A stretch of DNA of 64,000 nt, taken from contig JAJPIC010000001.1 of assembly GCA_021324915.1 (NCBI GenBank), forward strand, positions 62,001-126,000, written 5' to 3'. A model generated the notes under the pieces. The model ran no database searches. It was not told the origin of the DNA and was given only the letters and a program-made list of their open reading frames with translations. Below are positions 39,771 to 49,511 of the stretch, piece by piece; the first letter of the stretch is position 1, and every line of letters starts with the position of its first letter. The stretch is from Beijerinckiaceae bacterium. Lineage in GTDB: Bacteria > Pseudomonadota > Alphaproteobacteria > Rhizobiales > Beijerinckiaceae. The position numbers were made by a program, and so were the translations under genes.

Positions 39771-42239
39771 ATGCAATGGAATTCCCTACAGCTTCCGATC
39801 GAGGCTGTCCTCCCCCGGCTCGGCGCGGCGCTGGGCAAATCGTCTTCCGTGACAATCGTTGCGCCGCCCGGCGCGGGCAAAACGACGATTGTGCCGCTGG
39901 CGCTCAAGGATGCCGATTGGGCGGCCGGCAGGAAGCTCGTCCTGCTCGAGCCGCGGCGGCTCGCGGCGCGCGCTGCCGCCGAGCGCATGGCGGCGCTCCT
40001 CGGGGAGCCGGTTGGCGAGACCGTCGGTCTGCGCATGCGGCTCCTGTCGCGCGTCTCCGCGCGCACCCGTATTCTCGTCGTAACCGAGGGCGTCTTCACC
40101 CGGATGATCCTCGAGGATCCCGGCCTCGAGGAGATAGCCGGCATCCTCTTCGACGAATTTCACGAACGCTCCCTCGACGCGGACTTCGGCCTCGCGCTTG
40201 CGCTCGACGTTCAGGCGCATTTGCGGCCCGACCTGCGGCTAATTGTCATGTCGGCGACGCTCGATGGTGCGCGAGTCGCGCGGCTCCTCGGCGAGGACGT
40301 GCCGCTGATCGAGGCAGAAGGGCGGGCTTTCCCGGTCGAGACCCTCTATCTCGGCCGCGGCGACAAGATCGAAACGGACCTTATGCGCGCCGTGCTGAGG
40401 GCCTTGGCGGAGCAGCGCGGTTCCGTTCTCGTCTTCCTGCCGGGACAGGGCGAAATCTTGAGGCTCGCGGCAGCGTTGAACGAAAAGATCAAGGATCCGG
40501 CAGTTGATATCGCGCCGCTCTACGGCGCGCTGGATCGCGCCGCCCAGGACCGCGCGATCGCGCCGAGCCCCGAAGGCAGGCGCAAGATCGTGCTGGCGAC
40601 GTCGATCGCCGAGACCTCGCTCACGATCGAAGGCGTGCGCGTGGTGATCGATTCGGGCCTTGCGCGTCTGCCGCGCTATGAACCCGATCGCGGCTTGACG
40701 CGGCTCGAGACCCAGCGCGTTTCGCGTGCCTCGGCCGATCAGCGGCGCGGCCGGGCAGGGCGCACGGAGCCAGGTGTCTGCTATCGGCTTTGGGAAGAGG
40801 CGGCCAATGGCGCGTTGGAGGCTTTCGCGCCGGCGGAAATTCTGAGCACGGATCTCTCGAGTCTGCTTCTTGATTGTAGCGCGTGGGGCGCGCGCGATCC
40901 GGCGCGTGACTTGCGCTTTCTCGATCCGCCGCCGGCGCCGGCGCTCGCAGAAGCCCGCGCGCTTCTTACGAAGCTTGGTGCAATCGATGCCGAAGGCGCA
41001 CTGACCGATCTTGGCCGCGCCATGCGCCGGATCGCTTTGCCCCCGCGTCTCGCGCGCATGATCGTCGCGGCGAACGAGAATGGGGAGGCCCGGCTCGCGG
41101 CGGAAGTTGCGGTCGTGATGGTGGAGCGCGGCCTCGGTGGCGAGGAGCGCGATCTCGTCACCCGGATCGAGCGGTTTCGAAGGGAGCGGAGCCCGCGCGC
41201 GGAAGATGCGCGCCGGCTCGTTGCAAGCCTCACGAAACAGGCGGGCGCATCTGCGGCCGAAGAGCCCGGCGATCCCGCCCGTTGCGGCCGTCATCTCGCC
41301 GCCGCCTTTTCCGACCGTATCGCGAAGGCGCGCGGCAAGCCCGGCGAATTTCTGATGGCAAACGGCCGCGCAGCGGCGCTCGATCCGCATGATCCTTTGG
41401 CGCGCGAATCCTATCTCGCGGTCGGCGAGATTGCCGGACGCGCCGGCGCGGCGCGCATTCTCCTTGCCGCACCCTCGAGCCTCGCCGAGATCGAGGAGCT
41501 CGCCGGCGAAGAGATCGTGACACGGGAGGATTTGAATTTCGATCGGGTGCGCGGCCAGGTGCAAGCGCGAAGGCAGCGCAGGCTCGGTGCGCTCGTCTTG
41601 AGCGAACAGAATTTGAGCGCCGCGGAACATCCTGCCGCTGCTGCGATCCTTGCCGAAGGAATTGCCTCTGCCGGTCTCCTGCCTTGGACCAAGGCGCTCA
41701 ACCAATGGCGCGACCGCGTCACCTTTCTGCGCCGGAACGAAGGCGAGGCCTGGCCCGATCTTTCGGATGAAGCCTTGCGCGCCAGCGCGGGCACTTGGCT
41801 TGCGCCTTTCCTAGCCGGCAAGACAAGGCTCAGCGAGATCGCTCCCGCCGACCTCGAATCGGCGCTGAAAGCTCTTTTGCCTTACGACTTGCAGCGGCGG
41901 CTCGAGACGGAGGCGCCGACCCATTTCGAGACGCCGGCCGGCTCGCGCATTGCGCTCGATTATGCAGCTGAAGGCGGCCCGCTTCTCTGCGCGCGCGTGC
42001 AGGAACTTTACGGGCTCGATACACATCCTGCGGTCGCCAAGGGGAGAGTTCCGCTCACTCTCGAGCTTTTGTCGCCGGCGCAGCGGCCAATCCAGATTAC
42101 GCGCGATCTGCCGGGATTTTGGCGCGGCTCATGGGCAGCGGTGCGCAGCGAGATGAAGGGGCGCTATCCGCGCCATCTCTGGCCGGAGGATCCGACGAAA
42201 GCGCAGCCGACGACGCGCGCAAAGCCAAGAGGAACATGA
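39771..42239 (+). CDS. hrpB: ATP-dependent helicase HrpB
   Basis: An 822-residue DEAH-box helicase. Walker A APPGAGKTT lies near residue 31, followed by LEPRRLAARAAAERM (Ia), DEFHERSLDADFGLAL (motif II), VMSATLDGARV (III), the RecA2 motifs (TSIAETSLTIEGVRVVIDSGL) and QRRGRAGRTEPGVCYRL (VI), and the C-terminal HrpB-specific domain ending in the PGFWRGSWAAVRSEMKGRYP motif. In Caulobacter and others HrpB is linked to RNA metabolism but the role is uncertain. The ATG at 39771 begins just before the first conserved residues. No partner gene lies adjacent. Confidence 0.96.
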   Translation: MQWNSLQLPIEAVLPRLGAALGKSSSVTIVAPPGAGKTTIVPLALKDADWAAGRKLVLLEPRRLAARAAAERMAALLGEPVGETVGLRMRLLSRVSARTRILVVTEGVFTRMILEDPGLEEIAGILFDEFHERSLDADFGLALALDVQAHLRPDLRLIVMSATLDGARVARLLGEDVPLIEAEGRAFPVETLYLGRGDKIETDLMRAVLRALAEQRGSVLVFLPGQGEILRLAAALNEKIKDPAVDIAPLYGALDRAAQDRAIAPSPEGRRKIVLATSIAETSLTIEGVRVVIDSGLARLPRYEPDRGLTRLETQRVSRASADQRRGRAGRTEPGVCYRLWEEAANGALEAFAPAEILSTDLSSLLLDCSAWGARDPARDLRFLDPPPAPALAEARALLTKLGAIDAEGALTDLGRAMRRIALPPRLARMIVAANENGEARLAAEVAVVMVERGLGGEERDLVTRIERFRRERSPRAEDARRLVASLTKQAGASAAEEPGDPARCGRHLAAAFSDRIAKARGKPGEFLMANGRAAALDPHDPLARESYLAVGEIAGRAGAARILLAAPSSLAEIEELAGEEIVTREDLNFDRVRGQVQARRQRRLGALVLSEQNLSAAEHPAAAAILAEGIASAGLLPWTKALNQWRDRVTFLRRNEGEAWPDLSDEALRASAGTWLAPFLAGKTRLSEIAPADLESALKALLPYDLQRRLETEAPTHFETPAGSRIALDYAAEGGPLLCARVQELYGLDTHPAVAKGRVPLTLELLSPAQRPIQITRDLPGFWRGSWAAVRSEMKGRYPRHLWPEDPTKAQPTTRAKPRGT

Positions 42240-42380
42240 GGTCGGTTCACCGCATCCGGCTAACGCTGCGGCGATCGAACGATTTCGGCTTTCGGTAAAT
42301 GTTCGAAGAATTCCGGCCCGATATCGATTGTGCCCTTCGTCTCTGGCGGCTAGGCTGCGGCGTTTCACGGAGACGCAGCC

Positions 42381-42857
42381 ATGCGCGTCAAATCTTTGTG
42401 CTCCATCGCTTTGCTCGTTCTATTGCCTTCGCCGGCGCTTGCATCCGGGACTTTATACTATGGCTCGCGGGCCGGCATGGTCGTCACTGTCCTTTCGGTT
42501 TCCGGTCTCGACACGGCAGATGCGGTCATCAAGACCAAGCATACGCGCGCCAACGCGATCGAATTTTGTAAGGAATATGTCCTCAAGGTCACGCCGCAAT
42601 GTGTGCGGGAAGAGTTGGCCAAGCCATTGAACGACGAGATCCATGCGAACTGCCAGACGGGGCTCTTCACGGATTTCTTCGGGAATCGGCTTCAGTTCAA
42701 AGGCGAAAACAAAACTGCGAATGCGGCGACGAAATATTTGATCTTCGATTCCGCATCCAATCAGATCGAGGACGGGTCGGAAGCCAGCGGCTATCCGACA
42801 AATATCGCAATCTTCAAGGCTTTGTGTCCGAACGAGGCGCCGTTGTCGGACGAATAA
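42381..42857 (+). CDS. Exported hypothetical protein
   Basis: A 158-residue protein with a clear signal peptide (MRVKSLCSIALLVLLPSPALASG, cleavage after ALA at about residue 21). The mature part begins TLYYGSRAGMVVTVLSVSG, contains three or four cysteines (residues 63, 74, 90 and 149 in approximate terms) that could form disulfides, and the FCKEYV...CVREEL region. I recall similar periplasmic proteins of unknown function in Rhizobiales, some with an SH3-like N-terminal part, but cannot name one. It stands alone between hrpB and the convergent lytic transglycosylase. Confidence 0.8.
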   Translation: MRVKSLCSIALLVLLPSPALASGTLYYGSRAGMVVTVLSVSGLDTADAVIKTKHTRANAIEFCKEYVLKVTPQCVREELAKPLNDEIHANCQTGLFTDFFGNRLQFKGENKTANAATKYLIFDSASNQIEDGSEASGYPTNIAIFKALCPNEAPLSDE

Positions 42858-42994
42858 GCGCCGGGCACCGAGCAATCCGGAAGATGCGCAGACTGGATTG
42901 CTGCGCTTTGCGCGCGATGAGCCTCTTATGCCAAGAGTATTGAATGGATGCACGTGCGCCCATGCCGTACGGGCACGCGAGATGTCGAGGAGCG

Positions 42995-44233
42995 CTAATC
43001 CCCGGTTCCGGCGCGCGCCCGCAGGCGCTGCAGAAGATCGGCTCTGCCGATTCCATCGGCAGGCATATCATGCGTTTCAATCTGAAAGGCATGGATCGCA
43101 TCGCGCGAGGCCTGGCCAAATTTTCCGTCGAGCGTGCCCTCATAGAGCGAGAGCCGAGTCAGAAGCTTTTGAATCTCGAGCTTCTCGCTGCGGCTCCAGA
43201 GCTTCTGATCTCTCGGCCAGGCCCGGTGCAGGCCGCCGCGTCCGGCGACCCTATCCGCAAGACAGCCGAGCGAAAGCGCGTAGGAATCGGAATTATTGTA
43301 AGCCTTCAGCACCCAATAATTGTCGCTCAGGAGAAAGGCCGGACCGCGCGCCCCGGCCGGAAGAAAGAGAGTCGCGCGACCTTGCGGGAAGGGCGAGCCG
43401 TCCGCCGATTTGATGCCTGAAGCGGTGAAATCGCGAAAGTCCGCGTGCAGAGTCGCAAAAGGGAAATTCGCCGGCAGGATGACTTCGAAGCCCCAAGGAA
43501 GGCCGCGCTTCCAGCCCGACGCGCTAAGAAAATTGGCGATCGAAGCGAGCGTATCCGGCGCCCTGTTCCAGATATCGGGAAATCCCTTTCCGCTGTAGCT
43601 CACGGCATATTTCAGATAGACCGAGGGCAGGAATTGCGGATCGCCCATCGCGCCTGCCCAAGAGCCCTTCATCCTTTCGCGCGAGAGCGCACCCTTCTCG
43701 AGAATGAGGAGCGCGTCGAGAAGCTCGCCGGCGTAAAGATCGTTCCCCTGGCGCGTATAAGCGAGCGTTGCAAGCGAACGGATAATGTCCTTGTCGCCGC
43801 GCTCCTCGCCGAAATCGCTCTCCATTCCCCAGGCGGCGAGGAGAATGGCGCGCGGCACGCCATAGCGGTGTTCGATTGCGGCGAGCTCGCGCGCATAGTG
43901 CTGCGCAAGGGCCCGGCCCCGGGCGATGCGTGTCCCTGAAACGGCTTCGGTGAAATAGGCCGAAAGCAGCTGTTCGAATTCCGGCTGCCGGACTATGGCT
44001 TCGAGCGCGGACCGGTCTACTGTCAGACCGGCAAAGGCCTTATCGAATGTTGTGCGGCTGATCCCGCGTGCCGCGGCTTTCGGCCAAAGTGCTGCAAGGA
44101 ACGACTGGAACGCGCGCTCATCGCGCAATTCTTGCTGAGCGCTTTTTTGAGCTTCGGCACTCGCGGCGCAGCAGGGCGTCGCCGCAAATGTTGCGCAGAG
44201 AATGCCGAGCCCGATCGTATGCCTCGCGCGCAA
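42995..44233 (-). CDS. Lytic murein transglycosylase, MltB family
   Basis: A 412-residue exported enzyme. A signal peptide (residues 1-24, ending CAASA) is followed by the SLT_2 domain: the catalytic glutamate is E138 in AAWGMESDFGEE, with GAMGDPQFLPSVYLKYA and IWNRAPDTLASIANFL further on. Residues 345-405 form a C-terminal peptidoglycan-binding domain (LLTRLSLYEGTLDGKFG, HAFQIETHDMPADG). It cleaves peptidoglycan strands to anhydro-muropeptides in the periplasm. The signal has Cys pairs (CCAAS) but no clear lipobox, so it may be soluble. The upstream small membrane protein gene ends 23 bases before it on the same strand, suggesting a two-gene operon. Confidence 0.93.
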   Translation of the reverse strand: MRARHTIGLGILCATFAATPCCAASAEAQKSAQQELRDERAFQSFLAALWPKAAARGISRTTFDKAFAGLTVDRSALEAIVRQPEFEQLLSAYFTEAVSGTRIARGRALAQHYARELAAIEHRYGVPRAILLAAWGMESDFGEERGDKDIIRSLATLAYTRQGNDLYAGELLDALLILEKGALSRERMKGSWAGAMGDPQFLPSVYLKYAVSYSGKGFPDIWNRAPDTLASIANFLSASGWKRGLPWGFEVILPANFPFATLHADFRDFTASGIKSADGSPFPQGRATLFLPAGARGPAFLLSDNYWVLKAYNNSDSYALSLGCLADRVAGRGGLHRAWPRDQKLWSRSEKLEIQKLLTRLSLYEGTLDGKFGQASRDAIHAFQIETHDMPADGIGRADLLQRLRARAGTGD

Positions 44234-44256
44234 GGATCACCCTGGCTCTGCCGATG

Positions 44257-44496
44257 TCACCCGCGGAAATTCGCCAGGCTTCCGGCAAAATTGAGGTCGT
44301 TATGGATGATGGGCGCCGGATGGACCGCATCGGTCGGCGCGTCGAATTGTACGAGCATGCCGACGGCGAAGGCGGCGACCGCCAAAATGAGGATGAGCCC
44401 CAGGGAAAACCAGAATTGGCGCCGGGCGGTCTGCAAATCATAGGAGCGGACGAAACCGGATTCCGGCGCGCGCTGAAAATGATCGGTAATAGCCAT
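44257..44496 (-). CDS. Small membrane protein next to the lytic transglycosylase
   Basis: A 79-residue protein with one transmembrane helix (FWFSLGLILILAVAAFAVGMLV, about residues 28-49) between a hydrophilic N-terminus (MAITDHFQRAPESGFVRSY) and a 30-residue periplasmic tail. GCGAGG lies about ten bases before the ATG. The composition is natural and the frame is free of opposing genes, so I take it as real. It precedes the lytic transglycosylase in the same direction with a gap of 23 bases; a membrane anchor or partner role for that enzyme is possible but only inferred. Confidence 0.65.
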   Translation of the reverse strand: MAITDHFQRAPESGFVRSYDLQTARRQFWFSLGLILILAVAAFAVGMLVQFDAPTDAVHPAPIIHNDLNFAGSLANFRG

Positions 44497-44619
44497 GGAA
44501 CGACCTCGCTACACGTCTTAACGAATGGTTAGTCGCCAAGGGCGGCTGCGAGGTTCAAGCCGTCGGGCAGGATTGGCACACGAGCAAGCCGGCTGTCCGG
44601 GCGCTGGGACGGGGGAACA

Positions 44620-44648
44620 TTGCCCTCCCGCGGTTTCGCCCTTATAAG
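44620..44648 (+). promoter_or_regulatory. Putative sigma-70 promoter of rplY
   Basis: TTGCCC at 44620-44625 and TATAAG at 44643-44648 are separated by 17 bases, both good matches to vegetative promoter boxes. They lie about 94 bases before the rplY start, leaving a short leader that includes the AAGGA ribosome site. Confidence 0.6.
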
Positions 44649-44741
44649 CGCCGCGTGGCCCGTTTCCGACACCCCTGGAGGCGAGGGCCGCATTCGTGGA
44701 GCATCGGAACTAAATCCGACGCTTGATCAAAGGACACCGAA

Positions 44742-45449
44742 ATGGCCGAGACCAAAACGCTCGCGGCCACGGTGCGCAGCGGGATTGGCAAGGGGGCCGC
44801 CCGTGGGACGCGTCGTGAAGGCCGCATTCCTGCCGTCATCTATGGCGGCGGCGATCCCGCCCAACCGATCTCGCTCGACTATCGCGAGGTCAACAAGCTC
44901 ATCTATGCCGGGCATTTTCTGACGACGATCTACGAGATCGAGATCGATGGTGCAAAGCAGCGCGTCATTCCGCGCGATTATCAGCTCCATCGCGTCGATG
45001 ATCGCCCGCTCCACGTCGATTTCTTGCGGCTGAAGCCCGGCTCGACGCTGCGCGTCAACGTACCGGTGCATTTCATCAATCAGGACGTCTGCCCGGGGAT
45101 CAAGAAGGGCGGCGCGCTCAATATCGTGCGCCATGCCATTGAGCTCAAAGTGCCGGCCGACGCCATTCCCGAAGCGATCACAGTCGATCTCTCTGAGCTC
45201 GACATTGCGCAATCGGTTCATATTTCGGCGGTGACATTGCCGCCCGGCTGCCGGCCCACGGATACGCGCCACGATTTCACGATTGCCACGATTGCTCCGC
45301 CGGTCAGCGCAGTCGAGACCCCCGCGGCGGCTGCCGCCGCCGCTGCACCGGCAGCCGGCGCTCCCGCCGCAGGTGCCGCTGCTGCGCCGGCCGCGGCCGC
45401 TGCACCTGCCGCTTCGGCTTCCGAGCCGAAGGGCAAGGGCAAGAAATAG
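44742..45449 (+). CDS. rplY: 50S ribosomal protein L25 (general stress protein Ctc)
   Basis: A 235-residue protein of the long L25 (TL5/Ctc) type that binds 5S rRNA. The N-terminal L25 domain (residues 1-95: [21 protein letters not shown]...) is followed by the TL5 beta domain ([39 protein letters not shown]). From residue 190 on, a tail of alternating Ala, Pro and Gly ends in a Lys-rich stretch; such tails are found in many alphaproteobacterial L25 proteins. AAAGGA lies close before the ATG. It is followed by pth, a common order. Confidence 0.95.
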   Translation: MAETKTLAATVRSGIGKGAARGTRREGRIPAVIYGGGDPAQPISLDYREVNKLIYAGHFLTTIYEIEIDGAKQRVIPRDYQLHRVDDRPLHVDFLRLKPGSTLRVNVPVHFINQDVCPGIKKGGALNIVRHAIELKVPADAIPEAITVDLSELDIAQSVHISAVTLPPGCRPTDTRHDFTIATIAPPVSAVETPAAAAAAAAPAAGAPAAGAAAAPAAAAAPAASASEPKGKGKK

Positions 45450-45485
45450 CGCTGCTCTCCGGCAGCTTCTGCGATCGTGTTCGGG

Positions 45486-45566
45486 CGGGATGATTGCGAT
45501 CCCGCTCCGGTATTCGTTCGCGCATGATCTTATCGGAAACCGGTTCCCACTTTTCCGGATCATGCT
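45486..45566. repeat. Interspersed palindromic repeat between rplY and pth
   Basis: Two palindromes lie side by side. GCGGGAT-N7-ATCCCGC covers 45486-45506. GCATGATC (45523-45530) pairs with GATCATGC (45559-45566), with an inner GGAAA/TTTCC and a central ACCGGT-like core. The core (AAACCGGTTCCCACTTTTCC) resembles the units at 52314-52343 and 52428-52457, so these belong to one repeat family dispersed in this genome. Confidence 0.7.
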
Positions 45567-45572
45567 TTAACA

Positions 45573-45597
45573 TCGCCGAAGCCAAGCTTCGGCGATC
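45573..45597. repeat. Perfect 11-bp inverted repeat upstream of pth
   Basis: ATCGCCGAAGC (45573-45583) and GCTTCGGCGAT (45587-45597) flank a three-base loop. It lies 20 bases before the pth start codon, close enough to hide or shape its ribosome site. No T-run follows, so it is not a classical terminator of rplY, though it may slow RNA polymerase. Confidence 0.75.
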
Positions 45598-45616
45598 CCT
45601 ACGCTCCGGCCCTTCG

Positions 45617-46207
45617 ATGAAACTCTTTGTCGGCCTCGGCAATCCCGGCCGCGCCTATGCCGGCAACCGGCACAATATCGGCTTCATGGCGATCGATTCG
45701 ATCGCGCGCCGGCATCCTTTCGCGCCGTTCCGCGCCCGCTTCCAGGGCCAGGCCGCCGAAGGGGCGATCGGCCACGAACGCCTGATCCTGCTGAAGCCCG
45801 AGACTTTCATGAACGAGTCCGGCCGCGCAGTCGGCGAGGCGGCACGCTTCTACAAGATCGATCTCGCCGATATCACCATTTTCCATGACGAGCTCGACCT
45901 GGCGCCGGGGCGGCTCAGGGTCAAGATCGGCGGCGGCAATGCCGGACATAATGGTCTGCGCTCGATCAGCGACCATATCGGCAATGATTATCGGCGCGTG
46001 CGGATCGGTATCGGCCATCCAGGGGACAAGAATCGCGTCCACGACTACGTCTTGAGCAATTTCGGCAGGGCGGAACTCGAATGGGTCGGCCCGATCTGCG
46101 AGGCGATTGCCGCCAATGCCGAATTTCTCGCCGAAGGACAGGACGCGAGCTTTCAGAACAAGATCTTTCTCGCGATGCGCGATGTCGTGCCGGACGAAGC
46201 AGAATAG
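45617..46207 (+). CDS. pth: Peptidyl-tRNA hydrolase
   Basis: A 196-residue enzyme that frees tRNA from peptidyl-tRNA dropped by the ribosome. Catalytic and binding features are all present: FVGLGNPG at residues 4-11, NRHNIGF with the catalytic histidine at 19, [25 protein letters not shown] with the conserved Asp, and [11 protein letters not shown]. The ATG at 45617 is the family start; longer in-frame starts lie within the upstream repeat. Expression may be affected by the 11-bp hairpin just before it. Confidence 0.97.
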   Translation: MKLFVGLGNPGRAYAGNRHNIGFMAIDSIARRHPFAPFRARFQGQAAEGAIGHERLILLKPETFMNESGRAVGEAARFYKIDLADITIFHDELDLAPGRLRVKIGGGNAGHNGLRSISDHIGNDYRRVRIGIGHPGDKNRVHDYVLSNFGRAELEWVGPICEAIAANAEFLAEGQDASFQNKIFLAMRDVVPDEAE

Positions 46208-46361
46208 GTCCGGAGAAGCCCGCAAGATCCGGGGCGAGATTTCGATGCGCAATGGTTCTGGACCTGCTCGCCGCTGCGCGCCGGCCGCGAAAGCGAGGGG
46301 GTCCGCTCGCGGCTGAGTGAGGCGCATTGCTTTGGCATGGCGGCGCGGATATGAGGCCCGC

Positions 46362-48578
46362 ATGGACGAACCCGCGATCACCCCCGAACTCGTTGCCGCG
46401 CATGGGCTGAAGCCCGACGAATATCAGCGCATCCTCGGTTTGATCGGCCGAGCGCCGAGCTTCACCGAGCTCGGCATATTCTCGGCCATGTGGAACGAAC
46501 ATTGTTCCTATAAGTCTTCACGCCTTCACCTGCGCAAACTGCCGACCAAGGGGCCGCATGTCATTCATGGCCCCGGCGAGAATGCCGGCGTGATCGACAT
46601 CGGCGACGGGCTCGCCTGCGTCTTCAAGATGGAGAGCCATAATCACCCGTCCTTCATCGAGCCCTTTCAGGGCGCGGCGACCGGTGTCGGCGGCATATTG
46701 CGCGACGTCTTCACCATGGGCGCGCGGCCCGTGGCCTGTCTCGACCTTCTACGTTTCGGTGCGCCCGAACATCCGCTGACGCGCCATTTCGTTGCCGGTG
46801 TGGTGGCGGGCATCGGCAGCTACGGCAATAGTTTCGGCGTGCCGACCGTAGGGGGTACGACGCGCTTCGATCGCCGCTACGACGGCAACATCCTCGTCAA
46901 CGCCATGGCGGTCGGGATCGCCGAGAAAGACGCAATCTTCTATGCCAAAGCATCCGGCGTCGGAAATCCGATCGTCTATTTGGGCTCGAAGACCGGGCGC
47001 GACGGTATTCATGGCGCCACCATGGCTTCGGCCGCTTTCGATGAGGCCTCGCAAGAAAACCGGCCGGCGGTGCAGATCGGCGATCCTTTCGCCGAAAAGC
47101 TTCTGCTCGAAGCTTGTCTCGAACTCATGCGCTCGGGCGCCGTCGTCGCGATCCAGGACATGGGCGCGGCGGGGCTTACCTCGTCCGCGGTAGAAATGGG
47201 CGCCAAGGGCAATCTCGGCGTTCTCCTTGACCTCGATGCGGTGCCTTGCCGCGAAGCAGGCATGACGGCTTACGAAATGCTGCTCTCCGAAAGTCAGGAG
47301 CGCATGTTGATGGTGCTCGCGCCCGGCAAGGAAGAGATAGCGCAAGCGATCTTCCGCAAATGGGGGCTCGATTTCGCGATCATCGGGCAGACGACCGACG
47401 ATCTTCGCTTTCGGGTCAAGCACCACGGCGAGATCAAAGCCGATCTGCCGATCAAAGAGCTCGGCGATCAGGCGCCGCTCTACGACCGTCCTTACCTTCG
47501 CCCGCCGAAACCTGCCGCAATCCGGCCCGAAGAGGCGAATGCGCCGATCGGCAACAGGGAGGCCCTGCTGCGCCTCATCGGCAGTCCGAACCTCGCATCG
47601 AAGCGCTGGATCTACGAACAATACGACCATCTGATCCTGAGCAACACGGTCGGGCCGCCGGGCGGCGATGCGGCCGTCGTCCGGATCGGGGAAGGGCCAA
47701 AAGGTTTGGCGCTTACGATCGACGTCAACGAGCATTATTGCGCCGCCGATCCCCACGAGGGTGCCAAGCAGGCGATAGCCGAAGCTTGGCGCAATCTCTG
47801 CGCCGTCGGCGCCAAGCCTTTGGCAGTCACGGACAATCTCAATTTCGGCAGTCCCGAGCGGGCAGAGGTGATGGGCGAATTCGTCGCCGCGGTCGAAGGG
47901 CTCGCCGCAGCCTGCCGGGCGCTCGACTTCCCCATCGTTTCCGGCAACGTCTCGCTTTATAACGAGAGCCCCGATGGCGCGATCCCGCCGACGCCCGCCA
48001 TCGGCGCCGTTGGTCTCGTCGATGACGTAAGCTTGGCGGTGACGATCGCCTTCAAGCGAGAAGGCGAAACCATTCTACTCATTGGCGAAACCGCAGGATG
48101 GCTCGGCCAAAGCGCTTATCTGCGCGAAATTTGCGGGCGGCAGGACGGGGCGCCGCCGCCAGTCGATCTCTCGCGCGAGCGCAAGACTGGCGAATTCATC
48201 CGCAAGCTCATCGGCGAGCGGCAGGTCAGCGCCGTACATGATCTCGCCGAAGGCGGGCTTGCCGTTGCTCTCGCCGAAATGGCGATGGCGAGCGGCATCG
48301 GCGCAAGCCTCGATCTCGCGCCCGAAATCCCGCTGCCTGCATTCCTCTTCGGCGAGGACCAGGCCCGCTATCTCATGACCGCGGCACCGGACGCTGCCCG
48401 TGCTATCCGCGAAGAGGCAGAAGCTCTAGGCATTTCTTGCGCCATCGTCGGCGCGACGGGCGGCAATGCGTTGACCATTCCCGGCGAGACCGCCATATTG
48501 GTCGAAGAATTACAGAACCGGCATGAGAATTGGCTGCCTACCTATATGCAGGGCCTCCATGCCGAGGAGAATGTCTAA
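46362..48578 (+). CDS. purL: Phosphoribosylformylglycinamidine synthase subunit PurL
   Basis: A 738-residue small-type PurL, the synthetase subunit that works with PurQ (glutaminase) and PurS in the fourth step of purine synthesis. The start [19 protein letters not shown], the nucleotide-binding [33 protein letters not shown] and the repeated AIRS-type half ([28 protein letters not shown]) identify it. GAGG stands seven bases before the ATG; a longer frame upstream is not used. Its TAA stop overlaps the bolA ATG, giving a purL-bolA-grxD operon as in many alphaproteobacteria. Confidence 0.97.
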   Translation: MDEPAITPELVAAHGLKPDEYQRILGLIGRAPSFTELGIFSAMWNEHCSYKSSRLHLRKLPTKGPHVIHGPGENAGVIDIGDGLACVFKMESHNHPSFIEPFQGAATGVGGILRDVFTMGARPVACLDLLRFGAPEHPLTRHFVAGVVAGIGSYGNSFGVPTVGGTTRFDRRYDGNILVNAMAVGIAEKDAIFYAKASGVGNPIVYLGSKTGRDGIHGATMASAAFDEASQENRPAVQIGDPFAEKLLLEACLELMRSGAVVAIQDMGAAGLTSSAVEMGAKGNLGVLLDLDAVPCREAGMTAYEMLLSESQERMLMVLAPGKEEIAQAIFRKWGLDFAIIGQTTDDLRFRVKHHGEIKADLPIKELGDQAPLYDRPYLRPPKPAAIRPEEANAPIGNREALLRLIGSPNLASKRWIYEQYDHLILSNTVGPPGGDAAVVRIGEGPKGLALTIDVNEHYCAADPHEGAKQAIAEAWRNLCAVGAKPLAVTDNLNFGSPERAEVMGEFVAAVEGLAAACRALDFPIVSGNVSLYNESPDGAIPPTPAIGAVGLVDDVSLAVTIAFKREGETILLIGETAGWLGQSAYLREICGRQDGAPPPVDLSRERKTGEFIRKLIGERQVSAVHDLAEGGLAVALAEMAMASGIGASLDLAPEIPLPAFLFGEDQARYLMTAAPDAARAIREEAEALGISCAIVGATGGNALTIPGETAILVEELQNRHENWLPTYMQGLHAEENV

Positions 48579-48811
48579 TGCCGATGCCGGCTGCCGAAAT
48601 CGAGCGGATGATCAAACAATCGCTTCCTGATGCCGAGGTCGAGATCACCGATCTTGCCGGCGACAACGATCATTATGCGGCCAAAGTGGTCTCGTCCGCA
48701 TTTGCCGGCAAATCCAAGCTTCAGCAGCATCAGCTCGTCTATCAGGCGCTGGGCGGCAATATGGGCCAAGCTCTGCATGCATTGCAGCTTACGACCTCCG
48801 CGCCCAAATAG
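48578..48811 (+). CDS. bolA: BolA family protein
   Basis: A 77-residue BolA-like protein of the YrbA/IbaG type (IERMIKQSLPDAEVEITDL, QQHQLVYQALGGNM with the conserved His ligand). BolA proteins pair with monothiol glutaredoxins to hold or pass [2Fe-2S] clusters; the partner grxD lies 29 bases downstream. The ATG overlaps the purL stop (TAATG) and has GAGGAG about eight bases before it. A true transcriptional BolA role cannot be excluded, but the pairing with Grx4 points to iron-sulfur work. Confidence 0.93.
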   Translation: MPMPAAEIERMIKQSLPDAEVEITDLAGDNDHYAAKVVSSAFAGKSKLQQHQLVYQALGGNMGQALHALQLTTSAPK

Positions 48812-48840
48812 GCGGATAGAGAATTCGGAAAGGACAATCC

Positions 48841-49185
48841 ATGGCCATTCACGACCGTCTGCAATCCATCGTCGATGAGAACGACGTCGTGCTCTTCATG
48901 AAGGGCACGCCGGATTTCCCTCAATGCGGCTTCTCCGGCCAGGTCGTGCAGATCCTCAATTACCTCGGTGTCGACTTCAAGGGCGTGAACTGCCTCGAAA
49001 CCGATGAGCTTCGCCAGGGCGTCAAGAGCTTCTCGAACTGGCCGACGCTGCCGCAGCTTTATCTCAAGGGCGAATTCGTCGGCGGCTGCGACATCGTGCG
49101 CGAAATGTTCCAGTCGGGTGAACTGGCCACGGCGCTGAGCGAAAAGGGCATAGCTTTCAAGGCTCCGGCCGGGGCGCGCGCCTGA
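48841..49185 (+). CDS. grxD: Monothiol glutaredoxin Grx4
   Basis: A 114-residue CGFS-type monothiol glutaredoxin. The active site CGFS (Cys29) is in MKGTPDFPQCGFSGQ, followed by NWPTLPQLYLKGEFVGGCDIV with the cis-proline and glutathione-binding Gly-Gly. It coordinates a [2Fe-2S] cluster as a homodimer or with BolA and delivers it to other proteins. It lies at the end of the purL-bolA-grxD operon. GGAAAGGA precedes the ATG. Confidence 0.97.
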   Translation: MAIHDRLQSIVDENDVVLFMKGTPDFPQCGFSGQVVQILNYLGVDFKGVNCLETDELRQGVKSFSNWPTLPQLYLKGEFVGGCDIVREMFQSGELATALSEKGIAFKAPAGARA

Positions 49186-49292
49186 ACCTCATTCCGGCTT
49201 GATCGGCGGCGTGAATTCGGGCATATGGCCCGCTCTCGCGATTTTGTCGAAAATCTCCTCTTTCCTCTCTCTGTTCTGTCTCGGACCGCGCC

Positions 49293-49418
49293 ATGAAAAT
49301 CCGCAATTCCCTCCGGTCGCTCCGCGGTCGCCACCGCAACAATCAGCTCGTGCGCCGCAAAGGGCGGGTCTACATCATCAACAAAGTCCAGAAGCGCTAT
49401 AAGGCTCGCCAGGGCTGA
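49293..49418 (+). CDS. rpmJ: 50S ribosomal protein L36, second type (YkgO-like)
   Basis: A 41-residue protein that begins [18 protein letters not shown] and ends [19 protein letters not shown]. It lacks the zinc-binding cysteines of the classic L36 and matches the C-minus (YkgO/L36B) type. In alphaproteobacteria this is often the only L36. It lies on its own 107 bases after grxD and is followed by a hairpin with a T-rich tail. Confidence 0.95.
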   Translation: MKIRNSLRSLRGRHRNNQLVRRKGRVYIINKVQKRYKARQG

Positions 49419-49432
49419 GCCGGACCTTGTGG

Positions 49433-49467
49433 ATCCGCGGTGCGCGGATTTGCTTTGCCTTTTTGAC
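49433..49467 (+). terminator. Putative terminator after rpmJ
   Basis: ATCCGCG (49433-49439) and CGCGGAT (49443-49449) form a perfect 7-bp stem with a 3-base loop, followed by TTGCTTTGCCTTTTT. The tail is not a pure T-run, but the position 15 bases after the rpmJ stop fits. Confidence 0.55.
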
Positions 49468-49511
49468 TTTCCGCTTCCCTGCTTTAAGTATGGTCGCTGC
49501 GCGGCGTGCTC

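Noticed and set aside
39549-39776. Minus-strand frame of 75 codons between kup and hrpB
   Set aside because: Arg-rich, no known motif, would overlap the hrpB start; more likely the divergent promoter region.
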